Shown: positions 40,398-50,856 of the stretch, piece by piece
How positions within the stretch are numbered: position 1 is the first letter of the stretch
How the letters are laid out: each line of letters opens with the position of its first letter
Assembly (NCBI RefSeq): GCF_002165575.1
Contig: NZ_MXQF01000011.1
Coordinates: 62,001 to 126,000 of the forward strand
Source: Pseudoalteromonas sp. A601
GTDB lineage: Bacteria; Pseudomonadota; Gammaproteobacteria; Enterobacterales; Alteromonadaceae
DNA length: 64,000 nucleotides
Direction: 5' to 3'
Notes under the pieces: model-generated
Database searches by the model: none
What the model was told of the DNA's origin: nothing
Seen by the model: the letters and a program-made list of their open reading frames with translations, nothing else
Translations under genes and position numbers: made by a program

Positions 40398-40411
40398 CTG
40401 TTAGCAGTATT

Positions 40412-40437
40412 AAAAACCCAGTGAAAGCTGGGTTTTG
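40412..40437 (+). terminator. Intrinsic terminator after rnk
   Basis: ACCCAG (40416-40421) pairs with CTGGGT (40428-40433), followed by TTTTGTGT and preceded by an A-run. Confidence 0.8.
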
Positions 40438-40690
40438 TGTGTTGGGGTTTAGTCAGCGAGCTTCGAGAGTAAAGTTAGAGAGTTGAAAGTAATAAAATCT
40501 GCCAAAAAATGTCGCCACGAAGCTTTAAATCATTAACACGCAATGCACAGGACTAAGATTATTACCTAACGCTCTGTAGTGAGCAACTTCATTGACCACT
40601 ACAAGATGGTATGGATTTCTTCTTTACTATTTCAATAAACTAAAGGTCTAATACCAGTATTCACATTTTTCTTTAATAACTTTGCAAACT
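40438..40690. other. Intergenic stretch, no gene seen
   Basis: About 250 bases between the rnk terminator and the parDE control region. No ORF with coding character and no recognisable RNA gene. Confidence 0.4.
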
Positions 40691-40698
40691 TGAATTAC

Positions 40699-40717
40699 GC
40701 GCATGTTATGCGCATAA
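40699..40717. promoter_or_regulatory. Overlapping palindromes upstream of parD, likely operator
   Basis: GCGCAT-GTT-ATGCGC (40699-40713) overlaps the perfect 12-bp palindrome TTATGCGCATAA (40706-40717), 31 bases before the parD ATG. Autoregulated toxin-antitoxin operons usually carry such dyads for binding of the antitoxin's ribbon-helix-helix domain. The TTGGAGGG ribosome-binding site follows. Confidence 0.65.
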
Positions 40718-40747
40718 TGTGATTAACAAATTATTGGAGGGATAATT

Positions 40748-41035
40748 ATGAATATTACTTTAGGTAAAGAGTTTGAAAAAAGAATCTCTGAGAAGGTATC
40801 AGAAGGTTTATATACTTCAGCAAGTGAAGTGATCCGTGATGGTTTGAGACTATTATTTGAGAAAGATGTTGCTAGAAACCAGCAACTTGAAATATTGCGA
40901 GAAGAGGTGGTGAAAGGCTTCGAGCAGCTAGCTGCTGATGACTCGTCAAATCACAGCGTGATGGATATATTTGAACAAGCTTCTATTTCTGTCGCTAACA
41001 AGTCAGCAAGTAATAAAACTGATGTCTCGCTATAA
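40748..41035 (+). CDS. ParD-type antitoxin
   Basis: 95 residues. The N-terminal ribbon-helix-helix reads MNITLGKEFEKRISEKVSEG and LYTSASEVIRDGLRLLFEK, the classic ParD/CC2985 motif. A helical segment and a disordered C-terminal tail (SNHSVMDIFEQASISVANKS) wrap the toxin. It neutralises the downstream ParE and represses the operon. TGGAGGG ribosome-binding site. The stop overlaps the toxin start by 14 bases. Confidence 0.85.
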   Translation: MNITLGKEFEKRISEKVSEGLYTSASEVIRDGLRLLFEKDVARNQQLEILREEVVKGFEQLAADDSSNHSVMDIFEQASISVANKSASNKTDVSL

Positions 41036-41312
41036 ATTATCTCCTTTAGCTGAAAAAGATTTATTTAAAATAATTTCAACAACTATTGAGTCTTGGGGAA
41101 GCGCACAAGCAAAGGAGTATGCTCAAACTATCGATGCCGCGTTATTGAAATTAGCTCAGTATCCTGATTTTGGCAGAGAAAGGGGTGATATTTATACTGG
41201 CGCTAAAAGCTTTCCAGTAGAGAAGCATATTGTCTTTTATCAAATTAATGAAAGTGGTATTAATGTAGCCCGTATTCTTCATCAGCGCATGGATCCATCA
41301 AAACACTTCTAA
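41022..41312 (+). CDS. ParE/RelE-family toxin
   Basis: 96 residues from MSRYKLSPLAEKDLFKIIST; the frame opens 17 codons earlier inside parD, but this ATG gives the family N-terminus. ALLKLAQYPDFGRERGDIYT, SFPVEKHIVFYQI and VARILHQRMDPSKHF are ParE hallmarks, including the conserved RILHQRMD end. ParE toxins poison DNA gyrase. It is intact and paired with its antitoxin, so the module looks functional, unlike the higBA remnant at 1.9 kb. Confidence 0.88.
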   Translation: MSRYKLSPLAEKDLFKIISTTIESWGSAQAKEYAQTIDAALLKLAQYPDFGRERGDIYTGAKSFPVEKHIVFYQINESGINVARILHQRMDPSKHF

Positions 41313-41663
41313 TCATATTTTGGTAAGGTCAAAACATGTCTGAAAAGTCATATTAACAAACTGCCAAAATAGATAGTCGCCTCCAATTGATAGTTAAAAA
41401 GCGATGCTGCGTAATGTGGCGCCATAAAATGACCAAAGAAACAGGGTAAAATATCCATCATCTTGTAGAAAGGGTAAAGGCGATTCAGACGAGCCAAGTA
41501 ACTTACTGTTGCTGCGCACTAGCAGTTATAGGCAAGTACATATTTTACACAGTTGACATAGAGTTAAAATGGTTATAAGACTATTCCATAAAGTTATATG
41601 GATCAGGTTATCTATAACGGATGAATAGTCCCTATGCTATTTTTCCTATCCACGGAGTAATTT
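41313..41663. other. Intergenic stretch, nothing recognised
   Basis: About 350 bases between parE and the next gene. No ORF, RNA or repeat recognised. It could hold further group II intron debris (see 42038), but I cannot identify intron 5' sequence. A GGAGTAA ribosome-binding site precedes 41664. Confidence 0.4.
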
Positions 41664-41999
41664 ATGTTACCAGCAAGTTACATTGAGGTTTTAAATAGAC
41701 TTAAGTCAAAAGGCCCGATAGTCGAACAAATTTCCTCTGAGAGCCTAGAGTTCAATTTCGATATTCTAAGAGATCTGGATAAAAGAGGCTACATTCAGGG
41801 GACGTATACACCCTCGAGTACTTGCAACTTTTATACTAATGTTTCAATTACAGAATATGGGCACGCGAAGCTTTCAGAGTTAGCGACAATTTCACAACCT
41901 TGTGAAGAGCTCGTTACTTGGACGATTGATAGAAGGTTAGTTATTTTTGGTCTATTAATTAGTCTCTTAGGTATATTTATAAAACTTTTCAGTGATTAA
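41664..41999 (+). CDS. Hypothetical protein, HTH-like with C-terminal membrane anchor
   Basis: 111 residues. The first 70 residues have a helix-turn-helix look (SYIEVLNRLKSKGPI, LEFNFDILRDLDKRGYIQG, then VSITEYGHAKLSEL), reminiscent of winged-helix domains. The C-terminus is one membrane helix (RRLVIFGLLISLLGIFIKLF). The gene has a good GGAG ribosome-binding site. The family is unknown; it could be a membrane-tethered regulator. Its stop is followed within 40 bases by a group II intron 3' end. Confidence 0.5.
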   Translation: MLPASYIEVLNRLKSKGPIVEQISSESLEFNFDILRDLDKRGYIQGTYTPSSTCNFYTNVSITEYGHAKLSELATISQPCEELVTWTIDRRLVIFGLLISLLGIFIKLFSD

Positions 42000-42037
42000 T
42001 CGCCGCTCCGTAAGTAGGTACTGGTTTATAAAGGCTT

Positions 42038-42111
42038 GGGCCGTATGCGGGGAAATTCGCATGTACAGTTCTAATAGGCGGTGGCGCAGTAACGCGTAGC
42101 TGCTACCCGAC
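42038..42111 (+). mobile_element. 3' end of a group II intron (domains V and VI), truncated
   Basis: Bases 42038-42071 are a 34-base hairpin with the group II domain V layout: GGGCCGTATGCG, a GGAAA-type tip, then TTCGCATGTACAGTTC. Domain VI (42072-42105) and the terminal CTACCCGAC 3' boundary follow. The catalytic triad position reads GGC instead of AGC, and one stem pair is broken, so it is decayed. No intron 5' end or reverse-transcriptase gene is visible, leaving only a 3' fragment. Identification rests on remembered domain V consensus. Confidence 0.7.
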
Positions 42112-42139
42112 ATCATCCCCTAAGCACCTCGCTTATAAG

Positions 42140-42164
42140 AAAACCCCGCTTCGGCTGGGTTTTG
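42140..42164. terminator. TTCG-loop terminator after nnr
   Basis: AAAACCCCGC, TTCG loop, GCTGGGTTTT with one mismatch in the stem. It lies between the convergent 41664 gene and nnr and can serve both. It closely resembles the terminator at 39829. Confidence 0.7.
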
Positions 42165-42207
42165 CGTATTATAGCTTTCAGTTTTTAACTATCAGAAACT
42201 GACGGCT

Positions 42208-43695
42208 TTAGTTTACCAACTCTCTAACTATAGCGAACAGATCGCTCGGCAGCATGCCTCGTTCGCCGTCACGCTGTGCGGCTATATCTCCAGCTTTTGC
42301 ATGCAAGATCACACCAAAACACGCAGCTTGCTCAGTCGTTAATCCTTGTGCGATAAGGCCAGCAATAACCCCAGTGAGTACATCACCGCTGCCGCCGACC
42401 GCTAGTGCAGGGTTGCCATCTGTGCATACCCACGCTTTAGTGTCATTAGCGATAATACTACCCGCTCCTTTGAGTACACAGGTCGCTGAATATGTTTCTG
42501 CCAATTTGCGTGCACTTTGATAACGCGCTGACTCAATATCACTAATAGTGCAATCAAGTAGCCGTGCGGCTTCGCCTGGGTGCGGTGTGAATATTGTGTT
42601 TTTTAATGAAATAGGCGTTGATTGCTGAGCAATAAGGTTTAATGCGTCGGCGTCGACAACTATTGTTTTATTGTAAGCAACACAGTGCTCAATAACCGTT
42701 TCAAAGGTGGATTTAGCCCATGAGTCTTGACCAAGCCCTGGGCCAATGGCTATGCACGTAGCCCACTCTAATGCTGCGTTAAGATCGGTTGTCGTCACCA
42801 TCAACTCAGGACGACCCATGCTGATAGCCAATACAGAGTCTGGGTGAGTATATACCTTAACCATACCTGCACCTGTACGAAGCGCAGCCTCGCTAGTTAA
42901 CCTTATTGCACCGGCAGTGCCCGCATTACCGCCAACACACAGTAACTTGCCATGACTGCCTTTGTGGCTGTTGTTTTGTCGCTTAGTTAAGCCTTGAGTG
43001 GTGTCATAATTAATAAGCGCTGCGCTTGGCTCTGCCAATTGGATAAACGCCTGACCAACGCCTAAGTCTGCAAATTCACATTTACCCGCATATGCTCTGC
43101 CCTCGCCCGTTACTAAGCCTTGCTTTATGCCAACAAACGTAACGCAAAGCTCGGCTTTAATAGCTATACCTTGTACAGCGCCCGTATCGGCATCAATGCC
43201 CGAAGGTAAATCAATCGCAATAATTGGCGCTGGGCTATCGTTGGCCGTTTTTATTAGCTTGGTAAATGGCTCTCGCACCTCACTTTTAAGGCCAGTGCCT
43301 AGCAAACCATCAATAATAATGTCAGCACTGTTTATTGTTAGCGGGTCATAAGTTGATATTTCGCCATCAATAGCCAACCATGCTTTTTGCGCTGTTAGCG
43401 CATCACCCGTTAATGGTTTATCTGGTGCAGCCGCAATCACTGTTACTTGCTTCCCTGCCTTTTTAGCGAGACTTGCAACAATATAACCATCACCAGCATT
43501 ATTGCCTACGCCAACTAAAACAACATAATCTTGAGCGAGTGGGTAGTGTTTCATCGCCTGCTCAAACACTGCCTTACCTGCACGCTCCATTAGCGTATAC
43601 ATAGACACAGCGCTTTGCTCTGCTGCACTAGGTTCGTGTGTGCGTACTTGCTCGGCGCTAAATACACATTGGAGTAAGTTAGCTGACATGTTCAA
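42208..43695 (-). CDS. nnr: Bifunctional NAD(P)H-hydrate repair enzyme
   Basis: 495 residues. The N-terminal YjeF domain is the epimerase (VGVGNNAGDGYIVASLAKKA; GLLGTGLKSEVREPFTK; IAIDLPSGIDADTGAV). The C-terminal carbohydrate-kinase-like domain is the ADP-dependent dehydratase (LCVGGNAGTAGAIRLTSEAA; TPHPGEAARLL; PALAVGGSGDVLTGVIAGLI). It repairs hydrated NADH and NADPH. Size fits E. coli Nnr (515). Its usual partner tsaE is separate in this genome. MNM and MSANL offer alternative starts two codons apart. Confidence 0.94.
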   Translation of the reverse strand: MNMSANLLQCVFSAEQVRTHEPSAAEQSAVSMYTLMERAGKAVFEQAMKHYPLAQDYVVLVGVGNNAGDGYIVASLAKKAGKQVTVIAAAPDKPLTGDALTAQKAWLAIDGEISTYDPLTINSADIIIDGLLGTGLKSEVREPFTKLIKTANDSPAPIIAIDLPSGIDADTGAVQGIAIKAELCVTFVGIKQGLVTGEGRAYAGKCEFADLGVGQAFIQLAEPSAALINYDTTQGLTKRQNNSHKGSHGKLLCVGGNAGTAGAIRLTSEAALRTGAGMVKVYTHPDSVLAISMGRPELMVTTTDLNAALEWATCIAIGPGLGQDSWAKSTFETVIEHCVAYNKTIVVDADALNLIAQQSTPISLKNTIFTPHPGEAARLLDCTISDIESARYQSARKLAETYSATCVLKGAGSIIANDTKAWVCTDGNPALAVGGSGDVLTGVIAGLIAQGLTTEQAACFGVILHAKAGDIAAQRDGERGMLPSDLFAIVRELVN

Positions 43696-43862
43696 CCTTA
43701 ATTGTGGTTTTTTACCAGCATATAAGTGCTCACAAGAGCAGTCAAATGGTTGATAACCAATCTGGCGATCGTGTGTTTTTATTTTTACACAGCAATGACT
43801 TTAACTTGATATTGTTCAATTAACCCTCATTAACTTTATATTAGTAACCATATTGAAAACAA

Positions 43863-44138
43863 ATGGATTTATTAGATAGTGTTGGCCTTGGCACATTATT
43901 ACTAAATTGGCTTGTCGTCACCTTACTGTTACTTATTATAGTGTGGGTCATGATTAAAGTTCTGGCCTCGGGTAAAACCATGTCACGGGGAGCATTTTTA
44001 TTTTTGTCGTTCTTCCCACTGATTTCGTTATTTCCTATTCCGCCCCCGCAATTTGAGAATGTCCAAAAAGCCAAACAAGAACAACGTAAGCGCAAAGAAG
44101 ATTCTGGCGATCCGCCTGATGATGAAACCATAGAATAA
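43863..44138 (+). CDS. Small membrane protein, unknown
   Basis: 91 residues with two hydrophobic helices (about 8-34 and 45-60) and a charged cytosolic tail (KQEQRKRKEDSGDPPDDETI). No family recognised. It is 18 bases upstream of another membrane protein gene, so the two likely form an operon divergent from nnr. Confidence 0.55.
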   Translation: MDLLDSVGLGTLLLNWLVVTLLLLIIVWVMIKVLASGKTMSRGAFLFLSFFPLISLFPIPPPQFENVQKAKQEQRKRKEDSGDPPDDETIE

Positions 44139-44156
44139 CAAAAGTAGACTTAGATC

Positions 44157-44597
44157 ATGCAAAAAACTAACACCAAGAAACTATTAACCAGCGCGGGGGT
44201 CATCGCTTTTGCTGTGGCCGTTTGGCATTTACTCTGTATTTGGGGTGGGCCAAGCTGGTATACCTTTGCTAGGGCGCCGCACGTGTTAATTGAGTCAGCT
44301 CAACAAGGCACCTATCTTGCGCCTGCTGCCACGATTATAGTTGCTGGGCTTATGCTTACCTGTAGTGTCTATGCGTTCTCAGCTGCGGGCACAATACGAA
44401 AAATGCCTTTAACCACAGCGGCTTTATCAACCATCGCTTTGATATGCGTAGCCCGTGCTTTAATTGCAGTACCATTACTTATTCGCTCAACTGAACTTGA
44501 TATTTGGCAATTAGTAGCCAGCTCGGTTTGGCTATACGTTGGTATATGCTTTTTATTAGGTGCTAAAGCCTACTGGCAAGTTTACCACCGACACTGA
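44157..44597 (+). CDS. Four-helix membrane protein, unknown
   Basis: 146 residues with four membrane segments (about 13-30, 55-78, 85-105, 115-135). The opening AVAVWHLLCIWGGPSWYTFA and FARAPHVLIESAQQGTYLAP loop looks conserved; similar short proteins are annotated only as hypothetical in related marine bacteria, as far as I recall. Second gene of a two-gene operon. A 15-bp minisatellite starts 16 bases after its stop. Confidence 0.55.
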   Translation: MQKTNTKKLLTSAGVIAFAVAVWHLLCIWGGPSWYTFARAPHVLIESAQQGTYLAPAATIIVAGLMLTCSVYAFSAAGTIRKMPLTTAALSTIALICVARALIAVPLLIRSTELDIWQLVASSVWLYVGICFLLGAKAYWQVYHRH

Positions 44598-44613
44598 GAG
44601 CACTTTATTCAAA

Positions 44614-44740
44614 CTAACTTTACTTTCGCTAACTTTACTTTCGCTAACTTTACTTTCGCTAACTTTACTTTCGCTAACTTTAATCTCGCTAACTTTACTC
44701 TCGCTAACTTTACTCTCACTAACTTTAATCTCGCTAACTT
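44614..44740. repeat. 15-bp minisatellite, eight copies
   Basis: Eight tandem units of CTAACTTTACTTTCG or close variants (TAATCTCG, TACTCTCG, TACTCTCA) plus a partial ninth. Units to the left are identical and those to the right diverge. It reads as LTLLS repeats in one frame, but I see no gene there. It lies between a membrane-protein stop and the speD terminator. Confidence 0.9.
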
Positions 44741-44742
44741 AC

Positions 44743-44780
44743 AAAAAACGGCGCATAACTTTCGTTATACGCCGTTTTTT
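44743..44780. terminator. Bidirectional terminator next to speD
   Basis: Bases 44743-44759 and 44764-44780 form a 17-position stem with one mismatch, AAAAAACGGCG on one arm and CGCCGTTTTTT on the other. It ends speD leftward and the membrane operon rightward. Confidence 0.85.
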
Positions 44781-44795
44781 CAGAACAAGCTTAGC

Positions 44796-45608
44796 TTATT
44801 CTGTATCTGGTAAATTACGACCGTAGAAAATCTCTTGCATCTCACGGGTTAACTTAGAACGAATTTCTTCTTCTTCGTCGTCAGATAAGTCATCTGTAGA
44901 AACACCAAATAAATAAGTATTTAAATCGGTTTCTTTTAACATCATCTTAGTGTGAAATAAGTTTTCTTGATACACGTTCACGTCCATCATTTGGTACGCT
45001 TCTTTGGTATCTTCAGTCATGTAATTTTGAATCGAATTAATAGCATGATCGATATAGTGTTTCACACCATCTACGTCACGGGTAAAACCACGTACGCGGT
45101 AGTCGATTGTTACAACGTCTGACTCAAGGCTATGAATTAAGAAGTTCAACGCTTTTAATGGCGAGATAATGCCACAGGTTGATACTTCGATATCAGCACG
45201 AAATGTACAAATACCATCATCAGGATGCGCTTCAGGGTATGTATGCACACAAATGTGGCTTTTATCTAAATGCGCAACCACTGCATCAGGTAATGGCCCT
45301 GGCGCTTCATCAACATCGTAGGTTTGCTGTTGCTCAATAGGTTCTTCTGCAATTAAGATCGTTACGCTAGCGCCTTGCGGATCGTAGTCTTGGCGAGATA
45401 CATTTAGGATATTTGCGCCTATTATATCAACCACTTCACCTAGAATATCGGTAAGTCGATCAGCACTGTACTGCTCGTCGATATATTCAATATATTCTTT
45501 ACGCTGTTGTTCGGTCTTTGCGTAGCAAATATCGTAAATACTAAAGCTTAAGCTTTTGGTTAAATTATTAAAGCCATGAAGCTTAATTTTATCGAAGGGT
45601 TTGTTCAT
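44796..45608 (-). CDS. speD: S-adenosylmethionine decarboxylase proenzyme
   Basis: 270 residues, of the long gammaproteobacterial (E. coli) type. The self-cleavage site is [19 protein letters not shown], where the Ser becomes the pyruvoyl cofactor. Then [20 protein letters not shown] and [15 protein letters not shown] follow; the C-terminus is [15 protein letters not shown]. It supplies aminopropyl groups for spermidine. It is followed upstream by the OsmC/YhfA gene, a pairing I recall from other marine gammaproteobacteria. Confidence 0.96.
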   Translation of the reverse strand: MNKPFDKIKLHGFNNLTKSLSFSIYDICYAKTEQQRKEYIEYIDEQYSADRLTDILGEVVDIIGANILNVSRQDYDPQGASVTILIAEEPIEQQQTYDVDEAPGPLPDAVVAHLDKSHICVHTYPEAHPDDGICTFRADIEVSTCGIISPLKALNFLIHSLESDVVTIDYRVRGFTRDVDGVKHYIDHAINSIQNYMTEDTKEAYQMMDVNVYQENLFHTKMMLKETDLNTYLFGVSTDDLSDDEEEEIRSKLTREMQEIFYGRNLPDTE

Positions 45609-45696
45609 ACTAAACCAACCTGTAAACGAGTGAGATCTGCACTTGCAGAATTAAAAGTTCGCGGATTTTATACGAATTTCACCGCAGGAAAAAGCG

Positions 45697-46110
45697 TTAT
45701 TTTACCTGTTCTTGTACAACTTCGTGGCTGTGGGTGATTTCTACTGTTTTATCAAGCATTAATGCGACTGAACAATACTTTTCGGCAGACAGTTGCACCG
45801 CACGTGAAAGATGCTTTTCAGACACATTATTGCCTGTTACAACAAAGTGTAAGTTAATCTTGGTGAATACACGAGGAGCTGATTCAGCACGTTCTGAGCT
45901 TAGCTGTACTTGAACATCAGAGAAGTTTTGTTTAGCTTTTTTAAGAATGCTCACCACATCTACAGATGAACAACAGCCAACAGACATTAATACCATTTCC
46001 ATAGGACTTGGCGCTGCGCTATCACTGCCAGCATCAAATACTACATTATGACCCGAATTAGAACGACCAATAAACGTATCGCCTTCAACCCATTTTACAT
46101 TCGCTTGCAT
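45697..46110 (-). CDS. OsmC family protein (YhfA type)
   Basis: 137 residues. VKWVEGDTFIGRSNSGHNVV, SAAPSPMEMVLMSVGCCSSV and LSAEKYCSVALMLDKTVEIT fit the OsmC/Ohr fold, in the YhfA subfamily. The two cysteines expected for peroxide reduction map to GCC and KYCSV. YhfA-type members are not proven peroxidases. The gene lies about 90 bases upstream of speD on the same strand. Confidence 0.88.
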   Translation of the reverse strand: MQANVKWVEGDTFIGRSNSGHNVVFDAGSDSAAPSPMEMVLMSVGCCSSVDVVSILKKAKQNFSDVQVQLSSERAESAPRVFTKINLHFVVTGNNVSEKHLSRAVQLSAEKYCSVALMLDKTVEITHSHEVVQEQVK

Positions 46111-46188
46111 TTTTCTACTCTAAAAAATTGTTTTATTTATTGTATGCAAGTCACGCTCAGATGCAATTAAAAGCGATATTCAACGTAA

Positions 46189-46536
46189 TTACGCGCCTTC
46201 GGCTACGGCACAATCAAATAGATTTTTAACTAAACCGGCAAACTCATCAATAAATGCATGTTGCTCAATAGTCACTTGCTTACTGGTAACACTGCTAAGT
46301 ACTTCTTGTAAGTCATACACAATACCATCTACTTCACGTACTATCATGCCGCGCTGCTCAGTTGAAAGCTCTGTATGTTGCTGGCATAACAGCATTACAT
46401 TTTCTGCGATATCGTCTTCAATTAATTCCATTACTGTAGGAGCACCAGGTTTTATTTCGCCGGGCTTCTCAAATAACGCTAAATTTTGAGTGAGATACAT
46501 GATGAGATCATCATACCCTTGCCTATCTAAAACCAT
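46189..46536 (-). CDS. DUF3802 family protein
   Basis: 115 residues, all-helical and acidic. VMELIEDDIAENVMLLCQQH, GMIVREVDGIVYDLQEVLSS and EQHAFIDEFAGLVKNLFD correspond to DUF3802 proteins of Vibrio and Shewanella as I remember them. Function unknown. It stands between the ast genes' terminator and the OsmC gene. Confidence 0.7.
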   Translation of the reverse strand: MVLDRQGYDDLIMYLTQNLALFEKPGEIKPGAPTVMELIEDDIAENVMLLCQQHTELSTEQRGMIVREVDGIVYDLQEVLSSVTSKQVTIEQHAFIDEFAGLVKNLFDCAVAEGA

Positions 46537-46624
46537 AATTAAAACACCTACAATAAAATTATCACGACTATATGATTTAAGCAGAAAGCGCTTTTAATTG
46601 CTACCTTTGAGCATTAAGCAATAC

Positions 46625-46652
46625 AAAAAAAGCAGCCGAGGCTGCTTTTTTA
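46625..46652 (-). terminator. Intrinsic terminator after astD
   Basis: AGCAGC (46631-46636), CGAG loop, GCTGCT (46641-46646), with long A-run and T-run on either side; ends the leftward ast transcript. Confidence 0.85.
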
Positions 46653-46681
46653 GTTATTTAGTACCAATTTAATACTCGGTG

Positions 46682-48166
<1,485 letters not shown>

Positions 48167-49183
48167 TTATAAGCTTGTTGCGGTAACGGTATCGCCCGCT
48201 TGTAAATGAAGTGCGTCGGCCATTGCTTGAGGCAATGTAAGCTCTGCGCTTGTCGCATCAAAGTTTAACTGTGCGACGGTTGCTCTAAAGTCATTTAATT
48301 TATCGTTCGCTAGCATTACTGGCGTGTCGCCACTATTGTCACCAATTTTTACAGTAAAGTTATTTGCATTACGAATGGTTGCAATATTGCCTACTTTAGC
48401 TTCAACAGTAGGGCCTGCATCAAAAATATCAACGTAGCCGTTAAAGGTGAAACCTTCACTCTTTAATAGCTCTATTGCAGGGCGTGTATTGTCATGTACT
48501 TTACCAATTACTGCTTGCGCATCTTTACTTAATAAGTTGACATAAATTGGGTACTTAGGCATCAGCTCCGCGATAAACACTTTCTGCCCAATACCTGTTA
48601 AGTAATCTGCGGTTGGAAAGTCCATCGAGAAAAAATGCTCTTCAAGCCATTGCCAGAACGGGCTGTCACCATTTTCATTTGATACACCGCGCATTTCTGC
48701 GATAACGGTCTCAGCAAAACGTTCTTGATGTTGTTTAATAAACATAAAACGTGCTTTTGACAGTAGCTTGCCGTTATTGTTTTTACGATAGCCGTCTCTT
48801 AAAAATAGTGTACATAGCTCGGTTGCACCGGTGTAATCATTACACAGGGTTAGTATATCAACCGCTTTGTAAACATCTAAAGTACGAGATGAATGAATCG
48901 CTTTGCTAAGGTGATAATGGTAAAACGCGTCATCAAGGCCTACGGCAGCTTCGATGGCAGAAGTACCCACCACTTCACCAGTTTCGCTATCTTCAAGAAC
49001 AAACAAGTAGCCTTCATCACCCGGGTGAGATGCACTTTTTGCGAATGAGCTTACTGAATGGTCTATTTTCTTTTGTAATAACGCTTCGTTATTAGGTAAA
49101 GACGTAAAGCCATGCCCCGATTCGTGGGCAATCTTCAATAAAGCTGGGTAATCACATTGCTGGATTGGGCGAAGGATCATCAT
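48167..49183 (-). CDS. astA: Arginine N-succinyltransferase
   Basis: 338 residues. It has the GNAT-like fold of AstA: LRPIQQCDYPALLKIAHESG, GFTSLPNNEALLQKKIDHSV, TLCNDYTGATELCTLFLRDG and HFFSMDFPTADYLTGIGQK. It transfers succinyl from succinyl-CoA to arginine, the first AST step. The gene lies between astC and astD in one leftward unit. Confidence 0.95.
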   Translation of the reverse strand: MMILRPIQQCDYPALLKIAHESGHGFTSLPNNEALLQKKIDHSVSSFAKSASHPGDEGYLFVLEDSETGEVVGTSAIEAAVGLDDAFYHYHLSKAIHSSRTLDVYKAVDILTLCNDYTGATELCTLFLRDGYRKNNNGKLLSKARFMFIKQHQERFAETVIAEMRGVSNENGDSPFWQWLEEHFFSMDFPTADYLTGIGQKVFIAELMPKYPIYVNLLSKDAQAVIGKVHDNTRPAIELLKSEGFTFNGYVDIFDAGPTVEAKVGNIATIRNANNFTVKIGDNSGDTPVMLANDKLNDFRATVAQLNFDATSAELTLPQAMADALHLQAGDTVTATSL

Positions 49184-49271
49184 GAGTCCGCTTGCTCCCT
49201 TATAAATAACGGTAAAATTAGAATACTAGGGCAAGCTTGCTACTTGCCCTTGATCAGATGAGACGGGTTGA

Positions 49272-50480
<1,209 letters not shown>

Positions 50481-50677
50481 TTATCCTCTTAATTGTGATA
50501 TCACAGAGAGTGTGAATAATTGAATGGTGGATTGGTGCACCATTCCTTTTGGCGTAAATGAGCATAGCTTAAATTGCCAAAAAATACTCTCTGGTTCAAT
50601 TTTCAGAAGGCCATTATTTCAGAGTTTTATGCTGTTGTCTCTTAGAAAACTTTCATGCAGGCCTTGTTATTCAAGGC

Positions 50678-50717
50678 TTTGAGATATTATTTCATAGATA
50701 GTGAATAACTATTTACT
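50678..50717. promoter_or_regulatory. Candidate ArgR (ARG box) site upstream of astC
   Basis: AGTGAATAACTATTTACT (50700-50717) fits 16 of 18 positions of the ARG box consensus WNTGAATWWWWATTCANW. A weaker half-symmetrical TGAGATATTATTTCA (50681-50695) precedes it by a few bases, as in paired ARG boxes. It lies about 220 bases upstream of astC. The remainder of 50478-50856 holds no gene. Confidence 0.55.
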
Positions 50718-50856
50718 CAGGTTTATAACCAAGACTTTCTTGCATAACTCTGCTCCGTTACTCACTGAGCACACCTTTAGCTCATAAACTAAAGCAGAGT
50801 TTTAAACTGACTAATGAATGAATAGTCGCAAAAAAATTAACAAAAAATTTATGAAA

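Noticed and set aside
41313..42037. Complete group II intron with an internal ORF
   Set aside because: No 5' GTGCG-type boundary, no domain I-IV features and no reverse-transcriptase sequence; only the 3' end is supported.
44560..44826. ORF encoding repeated LTLLS
   Set aside because: It is a by-product of the 15-bp minisatellite, overlaps a real membrane-protein gene and a terminator, and has no ribosome-binding site.
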